Shown here one piece after another: positions 8,967 through 21,123 of a stretch of DNA of 64,000 nucleotides. Both the position numbers and the translations under genes were made by a program. The stretch lies in contig NZ_UNRA01000005.1 in NCBI RefSeq assembly GCF_900537075.1, positions 1 through 64,000 on the forward strand, written 5' to 3'. Under the pieces are notes generated by a model. That model was not told where the DNA came from and searched no databases. It was given only the letters and a program-made list of their open reading frames with translations. Source of the stretch: Tropicibacter sp. Alg240-R139 (GTDB lineage: Bacteria; Pseudomonadota; Alphaproteobacteria; Rhodobacterales; Rhodobacteraceae). Within the stretch, counting starts at the first letter, position 1; the number at the start of each line of letters is the position of its first letter.

Positions 8967-10496
8967 CTAGAACAGGACATCGGCGACGCTCACCAGCAGA
9001 CCGCCGACCAAAACCCCACCCAAAACCAGCCACAAACGGCCTTGGAAGACCGACGACTTTGGTTGATCCTCGACCGACTGGGCAATTAGGACCTTTTCTA
9101 CCAAAGCAGGCAATCGCGGACCAAATCGAGCCATGATCATGGCCGTCTTGGACAGGTCGGACACCAGTGCGCGTGGGCCAATGGATTTCTTGATATAATC
9201 CTCGACCACAGGGTGAGCGACGTCCCAGATGTTGATATGTGGGCTAAGCGAACGCGCTACGCCTTCCACGACCACCATGGTGCGCTGAAGCAAGATCAAC
9301 TCGGTTCGGGTTTCCATGCCAAAGCGTTCAGTCACTTCGAACAGATAGTTCAACAGACGCCCCATCGAGATTTGCGTAGCGTCCATGCCAAAAATCGGTT
9401 CGCCGACGGCCCGCAAGGCACGGGCGAATTCATCAACGTCTTGATTGGCGGGAACATAACCGGCCTCAAAATGCACCTCGGCCACACGTTTGTAGTCGCG
9501 GCGAATGAAGCCAAAAAGGATCTCGGCATAGACCCGACGGGTGTATTCGTCGATGTGACCCATGATGCCAAAGTCATAGGCGATCAAGTCCCCGTTTGGC
9601 GCAACTTTCAGGTTCCCTTGGTGCATGTCAGCGTGGAAATAGCCGTCGCGCAGCGCGTGCATGAGAAACAGGCGCAACACCCGCTCGCCCAGATCGACAC
9701 GATCATGACCAGCTACATCTATGGCGTCATTGTCACCAAGCGAAACCCCATCAGCCCATCCAAGGGTCATCACCCGGCGCGATGACAGGGACCAGCGCAC
9801 AGGCGGCAATTGGAACCCGGCATCGTCCTTGGTATTGTCAGTGAATTCTGAAGCGGCAGAACTTTCCAGCCGTAGATCCAACTCTCCCCGCACCACACCG
9901 TCAAAGTGTTCAATTACATCCATCGGGCGTAAACGACGTGCACCGGGGGCAAACAGGTCGACAATCCGAGCGGCCAGATAAAAGGCATCGACATCCTTGC
10001 GAAATGCCTTTTCGATCCCCGGCCGCAGAACCTTGACCGCAACTTCGTCCCCCGAAGATGCAAGCGTCGCCTTATGCACCTGCGCGATCGAGGCAGCGGC
10101 GATCGGCTCACTGAATTCGCTGAACATCTCGGGGATACGCTGCCCCAGCTCACGCTCGACCTCGGCCATCGCCTCGGCCCTTGGAAAGGGCGGCAGTTTG
10201 TCTTGCAGAACGCGCAGCTGCTCGGCCAACTCTTCACCCACCACGTCAGGGCGGGTCGACAGAACCTGACCAAATTTGATGTAGGCCGGGCCGAGCGCCG
10301 TTAGCGCACGGGTCGCCGGGGGCATGTCAGGGTCACCCTTGTACCCCAGCCATTGAAACGGCTTGCCAAGCGCATGCGCCACAAAACGAAGTAACGGCGG
10401 GGCCTCGAACGCGTCGAGCACCACGTTCATGGCACCTGTCCGTTCAAGTGTCGCGCCTGTCCGGATCAGGCGAATGATATTGTGAGGTCCGCGCAT
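8967..10496 (-). CDS. ubiB: UbiB, atypical ABC1-family kinase/ATPase for ubiquinone biosynthesis
   Basis: Membrane-associated accessory factor for ubiquinone synthesis; once described as 2-polyprenylphenol hydroxylase, now seen as an ATPase. Visible family motifs are KFGQVLSTRPD, ASIAQVHKA, VAVKVLRPG, ADMHQGNL and YDFGIMG. Two hydrophobic C-terminal segments (around 480-509, LWLVLGGVLVGGLLVSV) anchor it. It starts 3 bp after the ubiE stop, so the two form an operon. The length of 509 is normal. Confidence 0.95.
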   Translation of the reverse strand: MRGPHNIIRLIRTGATLERTGAMNVVLDAFEAPPLLRFVAHALGKPFQWLGYKGDPDMPPATRALTALGPAYIKFGQVLSTRPDVVGEELAEQLRVLQDKLPPFPRAEAMAEVERELGQRIPEMFSEFSEPIAAASIAQVHKATLASSGDEVAVKVLRPGIEKAFRKDVDAFYLAARIVDLFAPGARRLRPMDVIEHFDGVVRGELDLRLESSAASEFTDNTKDDAGFQLPPVRWSLSSRRVMTLGWADGVSLGDNDAIDVAGHDRVDLGERVLRLFLMHALRDGYFHADMHQGNLKVAPNGDLIAYDFGIMGHIDEYTRRVYAEILFGFIRRDYKRVAEVHFEAGYVPANQDVDEFARALRAVGEPIFGMDATQISMGRLLNYLFEVTERFGMETRTELILLQRTMVVVEGVARSLSPHINIWDVAHPVVEDYIKKSIGPRALVSDLSKTAMIMARFGPRLPALVEKVLIAQSVEDQPKSSVFQGRLWLVLGGVLVGGLLVSVADVLF

Positions 10497-10499
10497 CTG

Positions 10500-11252
10500 T
10501 CAGAGCTTCCAGCCTGAATGCAGCGCAGCAATGCCCATCGACAGATTGCGGTACTTGGCATTGCCGAACCCCGCTTTGCGCACCATGCCCAAGAATGTTT
10601 CCTGATCCGGAAAATTGCGGATCGATTCCACCAGATACTGATAACTGTCGTAGTCCCCGGCAATCGCCTTGCCCATCCGCGGGATGACGTTAAAGCTGTA
10701 GAGGTCATAGAGCTTTTGCAGCCCGTCGTTAGGCAGTTGGCTGAACTCCAGAACCATCAGCCGACCACCTGGACGCAACACGCGATACGCTTCGTTTAGT
10801 GCCTCCTGGGGTCGGGTCACATTCCGAATACCGAACGAAATCGTATAGACGTCAAAGGTGTTGTCATCGAACGGCAGGGACATCGCGTCGCCTACGACCC
10901 AATTCAAACTGTCGGCCAGATGTGATGCCTCGGCCCGCTTGCGGCCTTCGACCAACATCGGTTCGGTCAGGTCCAGAACGGTGGCGTGACCATGGCCCGC
11001 ACGACCCAGAAACCGGAACGAGATGTCACCAGTGCCGCCCGCCACATCCAGCAATTTTTGCCCCGGACGCGGCGCCAGCCAATCCATCATAGCGTCTTTC
11101 CACACCCGGTGGATGCCCATGCTCATGACATCGTTCATGATGTCATACTTGCTGGCCACCGAATTGAACACGCCCTGGACGCGCCCGGCCTTTTCACCTT
11201 CGGGAACTTCGGAGAAGCCGAAGTGAGTGGTCTTTTCGCTATTCTCGGACAT
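10500..11252 (-). CDS. ubiE: UbiE, demethylmenaquinone/2-polyprenyl-benzoquinol C-methyltransferase
   Basis: SAM-dependent C-methyltransferase of ubiquinone biosynthesis, 250 residues as usual. The SAM motif is [16 protein letters not shown] (about 66-81), with post-motifs [17 protein letters not shown] and [12 protein letters not shown], and the UbiE signature [17 protein letters not shown] near residue 36. First gene of ubiE-ubiB, divergent from mutM. The intergenic space is 86 bp, so both promoters are compact. Confidence 0.96.
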   Translation of the reverse strand: MSENSEKTTHFGFSEVPEGEKAGRVQGVFNSVASKYDIMNDVMSMGIHRVWKDAMMDWLAPRPGQKLLDVAGGTGDISFRFLGRAGHGHATVLDLTEPMLVEGRKRAEASHLADSLNWVVGDAMSLPFDDNTFDVYTISFGIRNVTRPQEALNEAYRVLRPGGRLMVLEFSQLPNDGLQKLYDLYSFNVIPRMGKAIAGDYDSYQYLVESIRNFPDQETFLGMVRKAGFGNAKYRNLSMGIAALHSGWKL

Positions 11253-11338
11253 GGGCCTTGCCGTTTTCTGAATTCGCCCCTGTTATAGGGCGTTGGAACA
11301 CGGGCACAATGCGGCCCTTTGGAATAAGGAGTCCCTTA

Positions 11339-12190
11339 ATGCCTGAACTCCCCGAGGTCGAGACCGTCCGACGTGGACTGGCCCCCGCGATGGAAGGCGA
11401 AGTGATCGAACGCGCCGACGTCAACCGCCCGGATCTGCGGTGGCCCTTCCCCGAGCGTATGGCCGAGCGGTTAACCGGGGCACGGGTGCAGCGATTGGGG
11501 CGGCGGTCAAAGTACATTCTTGCTGATCTGGACACGGGCGAAACACTGTTGATCCATCTGGGGATGTCGGGGCGCATGACAGTTTCGGGCGATCCGCTGG
11601 GACGGTTTGTCCATGACCATCCAGCGCCAGAGAAACACGACCACGTTGTCTTTCACATGACCAATGGCGCCCGCATCACCTTTAACGACCCGCGTCGGTT
11701 CGGGGCGATGGACCTGCTGCCGACAGTGACCGCGACAGAGCACAAGCTGCTGTCGGTGCTGGGGCCTGAGCCTTTGGGCAACGATTTCCATGAACAGCAC
11801 CTAGTTGAATCATTTCACGGCAAGAACACACCAATAAAATCCGCGCTTCTGGATCAGGGAATCGTCGCCGGTTTAGGCAATATTTACGTTTGCGAAGCAT
11901 TGTTTCGCGCCGGAATTTCGCCACGTCGCAAGGCCGGCAAAATTTCTGCAAGCCGCGTAGCGTCCTTGGTTCCGGTCATCCGACAGGTGCTGTCGGACGC
12001 CATTGAAGCCGGTGGCTCATCGCTCAAGGATTTCCGCCAAGCCGATGGAGAACTTGGATATTTCCAGCACAGCTTTGACGTCTATGGCCGCGAGGATGAA
12101 CCCTGTCGCACCCCTGACTGCAACGGGACGGTGGCCAGAATCACCCAATCGGGACGCTCATCTTTCTACTGTCCGCAATGCCAAAGATAA
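11339..12190 (+). CDS. mutM: Formamidopyrimidine-DNA glycosylase (Fpg/MutM)
   Basis: Base-excision repair enzyme removing 8-oxoguanine and formamidopyrimidines, with AP-lyase activity. It begins [14 protein letters not shown]: Pro2 is the catalytic nucleophile and Glu3 the partner, which fixes the start at 11339 rather than the upstream in-frame ATG at 11258. An H2TH segment follows ([20 protein letters not shown]), and a zinc finger ends the protein (C-RTPD-C ... FYC-PQ-C). A ribosome site (AAGGAG) lies just upstream. The length of 283 is normal. Confidence 0.96.
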   Translation: MPELPEVETVRRGLAPAMEGEVIERADVNRPDLRWPFPERMAERLTGARVQRLGRRSKYILADLDTGETLLIHLGMSGRMTVSGDPLGRFVHDHPAPEKHDHVVFHMTNGARITFNDPRRFGAMDLLPTVTATEHKLLSVLGPEPLGNDFHEQHLVESFHGKNTPIKSALLDQGIVAGLGNIYVCEALFRAGISPRRKAGKISASRVASLVPVIRQVLSDAIEAGGSSLKDFRQADGELGYFQHSFDVYGREDEPCRTPDCNGTVARITQSGRSSFYCPQCQR

Positions 12191-12254
12191 CTTGAACGAT
12201 CTTCCCCTCGTGGTAAGGAATCGATCCAGAACGGAACAACGAAAGCACATCTCC

Positions 12255-13031
12255 ATGGCCTTTGAGACGATCATCGTCGACGTTGAAGACCACGTAGCCC
12301 TTATCAAGCTGAACCGCCCGGACGCATTGAACGCGCTCAACACCCAATTGCTGGACGAGCTTTGCACTGCGCTGGCCGACGCCGACAACAACGACAAGGT
12401 GCGCTGCATCGTCATCACAGGTTCGGAAAAAGCCTTTGCTGCAGGCGCAGACATCAAAGAGATGTCGGGAAAATCCTATGTCGAAGTGTTCACCGAAAAT
12501 CTGTTTGGCGACATCGGCGACCGAGTGGCCGCTGTCCGCAAACCCATCATCGCTGCTGTCAGTGGATATGCTCTGGGTGGCGGGTGCGAACTGGCGATGA
12601 TGTGCGATTTCATCATCGCATCGGACACCGCGAAATTCGGTCAACCCGAGATCAATCTGGGCGTCATTGCTGGTATCGGCGGTACACAGCGACTGACCCG
12701 ATTTGTCGGCAAGTCCAAATCAATGGACATGAACCTGACCGGTCGCTTCATGAACGCCGAAGAGGCAGAGCGCGCAGGTCTTGTCAGTCGCGTCGTTCCT
12801 GCCAAGAAGCTGATCGAAGAGGCGACAAGTGCGGCCCAAAAAATTGCCGAAAAATCCCAACTGACCGCCATGGCCGCCAAAGAGGTTGTGAACCGCAGCT
12901 ATGAACTTACGCTGAACGAAGGTCTGCTTTTTGAACGTCGCGTGTTCCATTCGATGTTTGCGACCGAAGATCAGAAAGAGGGCATGGCTGCTTTCCTGGA
13001 AAAACGCGAGGCCCAATTCCGCGACAAATGA
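12255..13031 (+). CDS. Enoyl-CoA hydratase (short-chain, crotonase family)
   Basis: Hydrates 2-enoyl-CoA to 3-hydroxyacyl-CoA in beta-oxidation; 258 residues, canonical length. Motifs are AAGADIKEM (oxyanion/CoA site), [13 protein letters not shown] with the first catalytic Glu, and [20 protein letters not shown] with the second. The start at 12255 gives the family-typical N-terminus [20 protein letters not shown]. An upstream frame extension overlaps mutM and has no conservation. It resembles the FadB1/PaaF type more than the divergent crotonase at 5190. Confidence 0.92.
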   Translation: MAFETIIVDVEDHVALIKLNRPDALNALNTQLLDELCTALADADNNDKVRCIVITGSEKAFAAGADIKEMSGKSYVEVFTENLFGDIGDRVAAVRKPIIAAVSGYALGGGCELAMMCDFIIASDTAKFGQPEINLGVIAGIGGTQRLTRFVGKSKSMDMNLTGRFMNAEEAERAGLVSRVVPAKKLIEEATSAAQKIAEKSQLTAMAAKEVVNRSYELTLNEGLLFERRVFHSMFATEDQKEGMAAFLEKREAQFRDK

Positions 13032-13265
13032 CGTGGCGTAAGGGAATCACTTTGTGGAACGGGCGGGTCATCGACCTGCCCGTTTCGTTTCAAGGACCCG
13101 GCACAGAAACGGCTTGGCATTCCCAGAAAACTTGGCTAGATAGCGCCGCAATACATGCGCGTGCGGCCCGCTCTGGCTAGAATCACACCGGTGACCTGAT
13201 ACCCGGATTGGACTTGGCAATGCGCAAACTTGAACAAACCGAACCGAGATAAAGGTCAGATAACC

Positions 13266-13529
13266 ATGGCAAATTCGCCCCAGGCAAAAAAGCGCGCCCG
13301 TCAGAACGAGTCCCGCTTTGCCGTCAACAAAGCCCGTCGTTCGCGCATCCGTACCTTCCTGCGTAAAGTCGAAGAAGCAATTGAATCCGGCGACAAAGAA
13401 GCCGCAACTGTTGCTCTGCGCGCCGCTCAGCCCGAGCTGATGCGTGGTGTGACCAAAGGCGTATTTCACAAAAACACCGCATCGCGGAAAGTATCGCGCC
13501 TGGCAGCCCGCGTTAAAGCTCTGGGTTAA
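13266..13529 (+). CDS. rpsT: 30S ribosomal protein S20
   Basis: Primary 16S-rRNA-binding protein of the small subunit, 87 residues, starting [15 protein letters not shown] with the lysine/arginine-rich helices typical of S20 ([16 protein letters not shown]). The start at 13266 is the conserved one; an in-frame ATG at 13230 only adds non-family sequence. A terminator follows at 13562. It lies upstream of dnaA as in many alphaproteobacteria. Confidence 0.97.
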   Translation: MANSPQAKKRARQNESRFAVNKARRSRIRTFLRKVEEAIESGDKEAATVALRAAQPELMRGVTKGVFHKNTASRKVSRLAARVKALG

Positions 13530-13561
13530 TTCGCGACTCGCACAAAAGCGTTTTGTGAAAA

Positions 13562-13589
13562 GGCGTTGCCGTCGGCAGCGCCTTTTTTT
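13562..13589 (+). terminator. Rho-independent terminator of rpsT
   Basis: GGCGTTGCC at 13562-13570, a GTC loop, GGCAGCGCC at 13574-13582 (one G-U pair), then seven Ts. It lies 33 bp after the rpsT stop. Confidence 0.9.
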
Positions 13590-14069
13590 GTGCCTGTTGC
13601 ACTGATGCCCCGTTGCTGCGAGCGCGAGAGATTCTTTGTCCCCAAAGGCAGAGTCAACATCAGAGTTTCGTTGCCGCTCCGCACCCGGACTTGCTACCAC
13701 TGTTCCAGCGATTCACTCGCTTGGGGGGACAGGCTGCAAGGTACCCGACCTGACAGGCATCAGGGAAGGTGCATGCGATTGCCGAAGGCCGGGGTAACTC
13801 GGCGTGGTCGGTCTGCTATGGGTATATCAAGCACCCTAGCCCTGTCGAAAATGAGTGTGACGAGTAACGAGGATGCACAATCCGTCGGTATAAGACGGGT
13901 GTTTGTCTTTGTTGTTTGTTCTCGTGCGGACCTATGTCTGTACGACGCCGATGCTCACACATCGGTGCACGGTATCCCTGTGCGTGATTGCCACCGGGAC
14001 TGGTCCGGTGAATTGGATGGGTAATAACAGGCTGAATAGCCGATGATGATGGGACGCGTGAGGCGCTGG
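13590..14069 (+). other. dnaA leader/promoter region, no gene supported
   Basis: 480 bp between the rpsT terminator and dnaA. Two short hairpins are seen: CCGATG/CATCGG at 13948-13965 and CACCGG/CCGGTG at 13992-14010, the second about 60 bp before the DnaA start. I searched by eye for TTATCCACA-type DnaA boxes on both strands and found none, so I do not call an origin here. A long open frame across this region (13566-14024) lacks any protein-like signature and crosses the rpsT terminator. Confidence 0.5.
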
Positions 14070-15494
14070 ATGACACAAGAAAAATGGGGACAACTCCGTC
14101 AGAAACTGCTCAAGACGGTTGGACAAAACAACTACTCAACCTGGATCGAACCGCTCGAGTTCCAGGAGCTGCATGACGGGGTTGCAGTCTTTACGGTTCC
14201 GACAAATTTCATGGGAAATTACGTCAGCCAGAACTTTGCTGATCTGATCCTGTACGAATTGAACAACTCGGGTGAATCCGTGCAGCGCATTGCGTTTCGC
14301 GTCGCGGCCAACTCTCCTGTGCGGCCTGTGGTTCCGACGACTGCTGCAACCGCAGACAAGCGTCCGACCGAGCGCAAACAAGCGACTCAGCAGACCGGTA
14401 CACGCTCAACAGACACACGTACATCGAGCAGCGCGTTCGAACCGATGGATTCGCTGCAAGCTGCACCGCTGGACGCGCGCTTTACCTTTGACAGCTTTGT
14501 TGTTGGCAAACCCAACGAACTGGCACACGCTGCCGCGCGGCGCGTGTCCGAGGGTGGCCCGGTTACGTTCAATCCGCTGGTCCTCTATGGCGGTGTTGGC
14601 CTGGGCAAAACGCACCTTATGCACGCCATCGCATGGGAGCTAAAGTCAAAGCGTCCCGATTTGAACGTGCTGTATCTGTCGGCTGAACAGTTCATGTATC
14701 GCTTTGTGCAGGCTCTCCGAGAACGCCGCATGATGGACTTTAAACACCTGTTCCGCTCGGTCGACGTGCTGATGGTTGACGACGTGCAGTTCATCGCGGG
14801 CAAGGATTCCACGCAGGAAGAGTTCTTTCACACCTTCAACGCGCTGGTGGACCAGAACAAACAGATCATCATTTCGGCGGACCGCGCTCCAGGTGAAATC
14901 AAGGATCTAGAGGATCGCGTGAAATCGCGCCTGCAATGTGGTCTTGTCGTCGATCTGCACCCGACTGATTACGAATTGCGCTTGGGCATCCTGCAAAACA
15001 AGGTTCAGCAGCACCAAGCCACCTATCCTGATCTCAAGATTACCGATGGCGTGCTGGAATTTCTGGCACATCGGATTTCGACCAATGTGCGTGTGCTTGA
15101 GGGTGCCCTGACCCGCCTGTTCGCATTCGCTTCGCTGGTGGGGCGTGAGATCGACATGGACCTGACACAGGATTGTTTGGCTGACGTGCTGCGCGCATCC
15201 GAGCGCAAGATCACGGTCGAGGAAATCCAGCGCAAGGTGTCCGACTACTACAACATCCGCCTCAGCGACATCATCGGCCCCAAGCGTTTGCGCTCTTATG
15301 CGCGGCCGCGTCAGGTTGCGATGTATTTGTGCAAACAGCTCACCAGTCGGTCGCTGCCCGAGATTGGCCGCCGCTTTGGCGGGCGCGACCACACGACTGT
15401 CATGCACGGTGTCAAGCGTATCGAAGAACTAAAGCTTACCGACGGTCAAATCGCCGAAGACGTCGAGATGCTACGCCGCGCGCTCGAAGCCTAA
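14070..15494 (+). CDS. dnaA: Chromosomal replication initiator DnaA
   Basis: AAA+ initiator that binds DnaA boxes and opens oriC. Domain I starts MTQEKWGQLRQKLLKTVGQ, a low-complexity linker follows (about 100-145), then the AAA+ core with Walker A GGVGLGKTH and Walker B LMVDDVQF. The C-terminal DNA-binding domain carries the signature GGRDHTTVMHGVKRI. An in-frame ATG at 14043 would add nine residues (MMMGRVRRW) not expected in the family, so I prefer 14070. Neither start has a strong ribosome site. Confidence 0.95.
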   Translation: MTQEKWGQLRQKLLKTVGQNNYSTWIEPLEFQELHDGVAVFTVPTNFMGNYVSQNFADLILYELNNSGESVQRIAFRVAANSPVRPVVPTTAATADKRPTERKQATQQTGTRSTDTRTSSSAFEPMDSLQAAPLDARFTFDSFVVGKPNELAHAAARRVSEGGPVTFNPLVLYGGVGLGKTHLMHAIAWELKSKRPDLNVLYLSAEQFMYRFVQALRERRMMDFKHLFRSVDVLMVDDVQFIAGKDSTQEEFFHTFNALVDQNKQIIISADRAPGEIKDLEDRVKSRLQCGLVVDLHPTDYELRLGILQNKVQQHQATYPDLKITDGVLEFLAHRISTNVRVLEGALTRLFAFASLVGREIDMDLTQDCLADVLRASERKITVEEIQRKVSDYYNIRLSDIIGPKRLRSYARPRQVAMYLCKQLTSRSLPEIGRRFGGRDHTTVMHGVKRIEELKLTDGQIAEDVEMLRRALEA

Positions 15495-15519
15495 GTTTTA
15501 CGGCCACCGCTCACGAAGG

Positions 15520-15547
15520 GCCCCGGATATGCTTCGGGGCTTTTTTT
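15520..15547 (+). terminator. Rho-independent terminator of dnaA
   Basis: GCCCCG at 15520-15525 pairs with CGGGGC at 15535-15540, then seven Ts. It lies 25 bp after the dnaA stop and implies that dnaN has its own promoter in 15548-15729. Confidence 0.9.
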
Positions 15548-15729
15548 ATTCCCTTGTTGTGTGCTGGGGTCAACGTTTTGGCCTGATCTGTGTCCCAAGG
15601 GCCACGCGGGCCTTGACGCCCCCCGCTTTCCAGCGGACAAATCCATGAAAAAACTTGTACCGCAGGCCTGACCCGCTAGGGTGCCTGTCCCGGCCACCGC
15701 ATTGGCCCAAGACAAAGGATGTAAGGGAT

Positions 15730-16848
15730 ATGAAGATCAGCATCGAACGCGGCACGCTGCTCAAAGCCGTGTCTCAGGCCCAATCCGTTGTGGAACGCCG
15801 CAACACCATCCCCATCCTGGCAAATGTTCTGATCGAAGCCGAAGGCGACAGCGTGCAGTTCCGCGCCACCGACCTGGACATCGAAGTTGTGGACAAGGCC
15901 CCGGCTCAGGTCGAGCGCGCGGGTGCTACCACCGTTGCAGCGACAACCCTGCACGAGATCGTGCGTAAACTGCCCGACGGGGCGCTGGTCACGCTCACTG
16001 CCGACGGTGCGACGGGTCGCCTGACTGTCGAAGCTGGACGGTCGAACTTCTCTCTGGCAACTCTCCCGCGCGAAGATTTCCCGGTCATGGCCTCGTCCGA
16101 GTATCAGTCGAACTTTACCGCGCCCGCGGGGATGCTGCGCCGCCTGTTCGACAAATCGAAATTTGCGATCTCGACCGAAGAGACCCGCTATTACCTGAAT
16201 GGTGTGTACCTGCATGTCACCGACGCCGATGGCGGCAAGGTGCTGCGCGCTGTGGCCACCGACGGCCACCGCCTGGCGCGCATCGACGCTGAATTGCCCG
16301 CAGGATCGGCCGAGATGCCGGGCGTGATTGTCCCGCGCAAGACCGTGGGCGAGCTGCGCAAGCTGCTGGACGACGACGAGATGGACATTGCGGTGTCGGT
16401 CAGCGAGACCAAAGTGCGCTTTGCCACGCCAGACATCACCCTGACGTCCAAGGTGATCGACGGCACGTTCCCCGACTACACACGCGTGATCCCGCAAGGC
16501 AACACCCGCCGTCTGGAGGTGGATGCGTCTGAGTTTGCCCAGGCCGTGGACCGGGTCGCGACAGTTTCGTCGGAACGCTCACGCGCAGTGAAACTGCAGC
16601 TGGAAGAAGATCGCCTGATCCTGTCCGTCAACGCGCCCGACAGTGGTGCTGCGGAAGAAGAGCTGGCCGTGGCCTATGGCGACGAGCGGCTCGAGATCGG
16701 GTTCAATGCAAAATACCTGCTGGAAATTGCGTCCCAAGTGGACCGCGAGAACGCGGTGTTCATGTTCAACTCGGCCGGCGACCCGACCCTGATGCGTGAG
16801 GGCAATGACCAAAGCGCGGTCTATGTCGTCATGCCGATGCGTGTTTGA
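15730..16848 (+). CDS. dnaN: DNA polymerase III beta subunit (sliding clamp)
   Basis: Processivity clamp of the replicase, 372 residues with the three-fold clamp repeat. The start MKISIERGTLLKAVSQAQSV is the family N-terminus, preceded by TAAGGGA. The C-terminus ends in the conserved YVVMPMRV, part of the peptide-binding pocket. In-frame upstream codons from 15655 are not conserved and are excluded. Confidence 0.97.
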   Translation: MKISIERGTLLKAVSQAQSVVERRNTIPILANVLIEAEGDSVQFRATDLDIEVVDKAPAQVERAGATTVAATTLHEIVRKLPDGALVTLTADGATGRLTVEAGRSNFSLATLPREDFPVMASSEYQSNFTAPAGMLRRLFDKSKFAISTEETRYYLNGVYLHVTDADGGKVLRAVATDGHRLARIDAELPAGSAEMPGVIVPRKTVGELRKLLDDDEMDIAVSVSETKVRFATPDITLTSKVIDGTFPDYTRVIPQGNTRRLEVDASEFAQAVDRVATVSSERSRAVKLQLEEDRLILSVNAPDSGAAEEELAVAYGDERLEIGFNAKYLLEIASQVDRENAVFMFNSAGDPTLMREGNDQSAVYVVMPMRV

Positions 16849-16912
16849 CCGCGCATTCTGCGCGATGCCTCCGGCGGCCATATTTTTCAACAAAAAGAAG
16901 GGGTAGGGTCTC

Positions 16913-18010
16913 GTGCTGGCTCTGACCTCGTTGACCGTATCCCACTTTCGCTCGCACAAGGTGGCGCGGTTGTCGTTGGATGGCCGCCCTGTTGCTATTC
17001 ATGGCGCAAACGGCGTCGGCAAGACCAACATCCTAGAAGCAGTTTCGTTGTTTTCCCCCGGACGGGGCATGCGACGTGCCAGTGCAGCCGAGATGACCCG
17101 GCGCCCCGAGACTTTGGGCTGGAAGCTGCAAGGTGTACTGGACGTGCACGGCCAACCCCATGAGATCGAGACATGGTCTGACGGAGGTGCGGCGCGGCAA
17201 GTGCGGATCAACGGAAAGGCGGCCAATCAGGTGGCGTTGGGGCAGCTGTCGCGGGTTGTCTGGCTAGTGCCCTCGATGGACCGGCTTTGGATCGAAGGTG
17301 CAGACGGGCGGCGGCGGTTCCTGGACCGCATGGCGTTGAGTTTTGATCCAGGCCATGCCGAGGCTTCGCTACTTTATGAAAAGGCCATGCGCGAACGTAA
17401 CAAGCTGCTCAAAGAGCAAATCCGCGACGATCATTGGTATGTGGCGCTGGAACGGCAAATGGCCGAAGCAGGCACCCGCATCCATCAGGGGCGGCTGTCA
17501 GCGCTGGAACTGGTCCGGCAAGCTCAAGAGCAGGCGCAGACGGCCTTCCCCTCGGCCGACCTGGAATTGGTGCAAACCGAAGGCGCCATGCCCGAAACCG
17601 AAGCCGACTTGAGAGAGGCGTTTATCGAAAGCCGGTTCCGCGATCTTGCCGCAGGCCGAACCCTGGTTGGGCCGCATCGCAGTGATCTTTACGGTGTGTT
17701 TGCGGCTAAGGGTGTTCCCGCCAAGGATTGCTCGACCGGGGAACAAAAGGCCCTGTTGGTGTCGCTGATCCTGTCCAACGCGCGCGCATTGGCAGCCCAA
17801 ACCGGCGCACCACCCATCGTGCTGCTGGACGAGGTTGCCGCCCATCTGGACGCAAACCGCCGCGAAGCGCTGTATGACGAGATCTGCGCCTTGGGCACCC
17901 AAGCCTGGATGACCGGCACCGAGCCCGAGTTGTTCGCCGGACTGGAGGGCCGCGCGCAATTCCTGGATGTCACCGAACAAGGTGGCTTATCCGAGGTTCA
18001 CGCCCTATGA
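16913..18010 (+). CDS. recF: RecF recombination/repair protein
   Basis: SMC-like ATPase that loads RecA at gaps. Walker A is GANGVGKTNILEAVSLFSPG (about 31-50) after the typical N-terminus LTSLTVSHFRSHK. Signature CSTGEQKALLVSLIL and Walker B IVLLDEVAAHLD lie near the C-terminus. It uses a GTG start, with GGGGTAGGG upstream. Its stop overlaps the next gene by ATGA, so the LysE exporter gene is translationally coupled to it. Confidence 0.95.
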   Translation: MLALTSLTVSHFRSHKVARLSLDGRPVAIHGANGVGKTNILEAVSLFSPGRGMRRASAAEMTRRPETLGWKLQGVLDVHGQPHEIETWSDGGAARQVRINGKAANQVALGQLSRVVWLVPSMDRLWIEGADGRRRFLDRMALSFDPGHAEASLLYEKAMRERNKLLKEQIRDDHWYVALERQMAEAGTRIHQGRLSALELVRQAQEQAQTAFPSADLELVQTEGAMPETEADLREAFIESRFRDLAAGRTLVGPHRSDLYGVFAAKGVPAKDCSTGEQKALLVSLILSNARALAAQTGAPPIVLLDEVAAHLDANRREALYDEICALGTQAWMTGTEPELFAGLEGRAQFLDVTEQGGLSEVHAL

Positions 18011-18627
18011 CCGTTACCCCTTGGGAGTTGACCCTATACGCTGGCGCCTTGCTGGTGCTGTTCCTGACCCCCGGCCCGGTTTGGCTTGCAATAATCGCTC
18101 GTTCGCTCAGTGGCGGGTTTCAGGCGGCCTGGCCACTGGCGCTTGGCGTAGCCATCGGCGATATCATCTGGCCCTTGCTGGCGATCATCGGAGTCTCGTG
18201 GTTGGTTAACGAGGTCGAGGGGTTCATGACTGTTCTGCGCTATGTGGCCAGCGGCGTGTTCTTGTTGATGGGGGTCAGCGTGCTGCGCCAAGCAGGTAAC
18301 ACGATCCGTGAAAACAGGGCACTTACCAAGCCGGGAAAACGGGCGGGGTTCATGGCTGGACTTATTGTCATCCTAGCCAACCCCAAGGCGATCTTGTTCT
18401 ACATGGGCATGTTGCCAGGTTTTTTTGACCTGAGCCAAATCACCCCCGCCGACATCGCTCCGATCATTGCGCTGTCGTTCACTGTGCCCCTTCTGGGCAA
18501 CCTTGCGTTTGCCCTGTTCATCGATCGTGTGCGCGGTGTATTGACTTCGCCGCTGGCGATACGCAGGACCAATATCGTGGCCGGTTGCCTGCTGATCTGC
18601 GTCGGCCTGATCATTCCCTTTACATGA
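18007..18627 (+). CDS. LysE/RhtB-family exporter
   Basis: A 206-residue inner-membrane protein with about six hydrophobic helices and the LysE-family N-terminal signature FLTPGPVWLAIIARSLSGGF, plus ILANPKAILFYMGMLPGFF near residue 125. The family exports amino acids or related small metabolites; the substrate cannot be read from sequence. It is coupled to recF by an ATGA overlap, a conserved neighbourhood rather than a functional link (inference). Confidence 0.88.
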   Translation: MTVTPWELTLYAGALLVLFLTPGPVWLAIIARSLSGGFQAAWPLALGVAIGDIIWPLLAIIGVSWLVNEVEGFMTVLRYVASGVFLLMGVSVLRQAGNTIRENRALTKPGKRAGFMAGLIVILANPKAILFYMGMLPGFFDLSQITPADIAPIIALSFTVPLLGNLAFALFIDRVRGVLTSPLAIRRTNIVAGCLLICVGLIIPFT

Positions 18628-18681
18628 CACAAAATCTGGTAGGATGGCGTGACAATCCCCCCCAGAAAACGTATAAGGTGA

Positions 18682-21123
<2,442 letters not shown>

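Noticed and set aside
13566-14024. 152-codon open frame upstream of dnaA
   Set aside because: It starts inside the rpsT terminator, has no ribosome site and reads as a Cys/Arg-rich random translation with no family signature.
13590-14069. Calling oriC next to dnaA
   Set aside because: No DnaA-box cluster or AT-rich unwinding element could be found by eye; location beside dnaA alone is not enough in this group.
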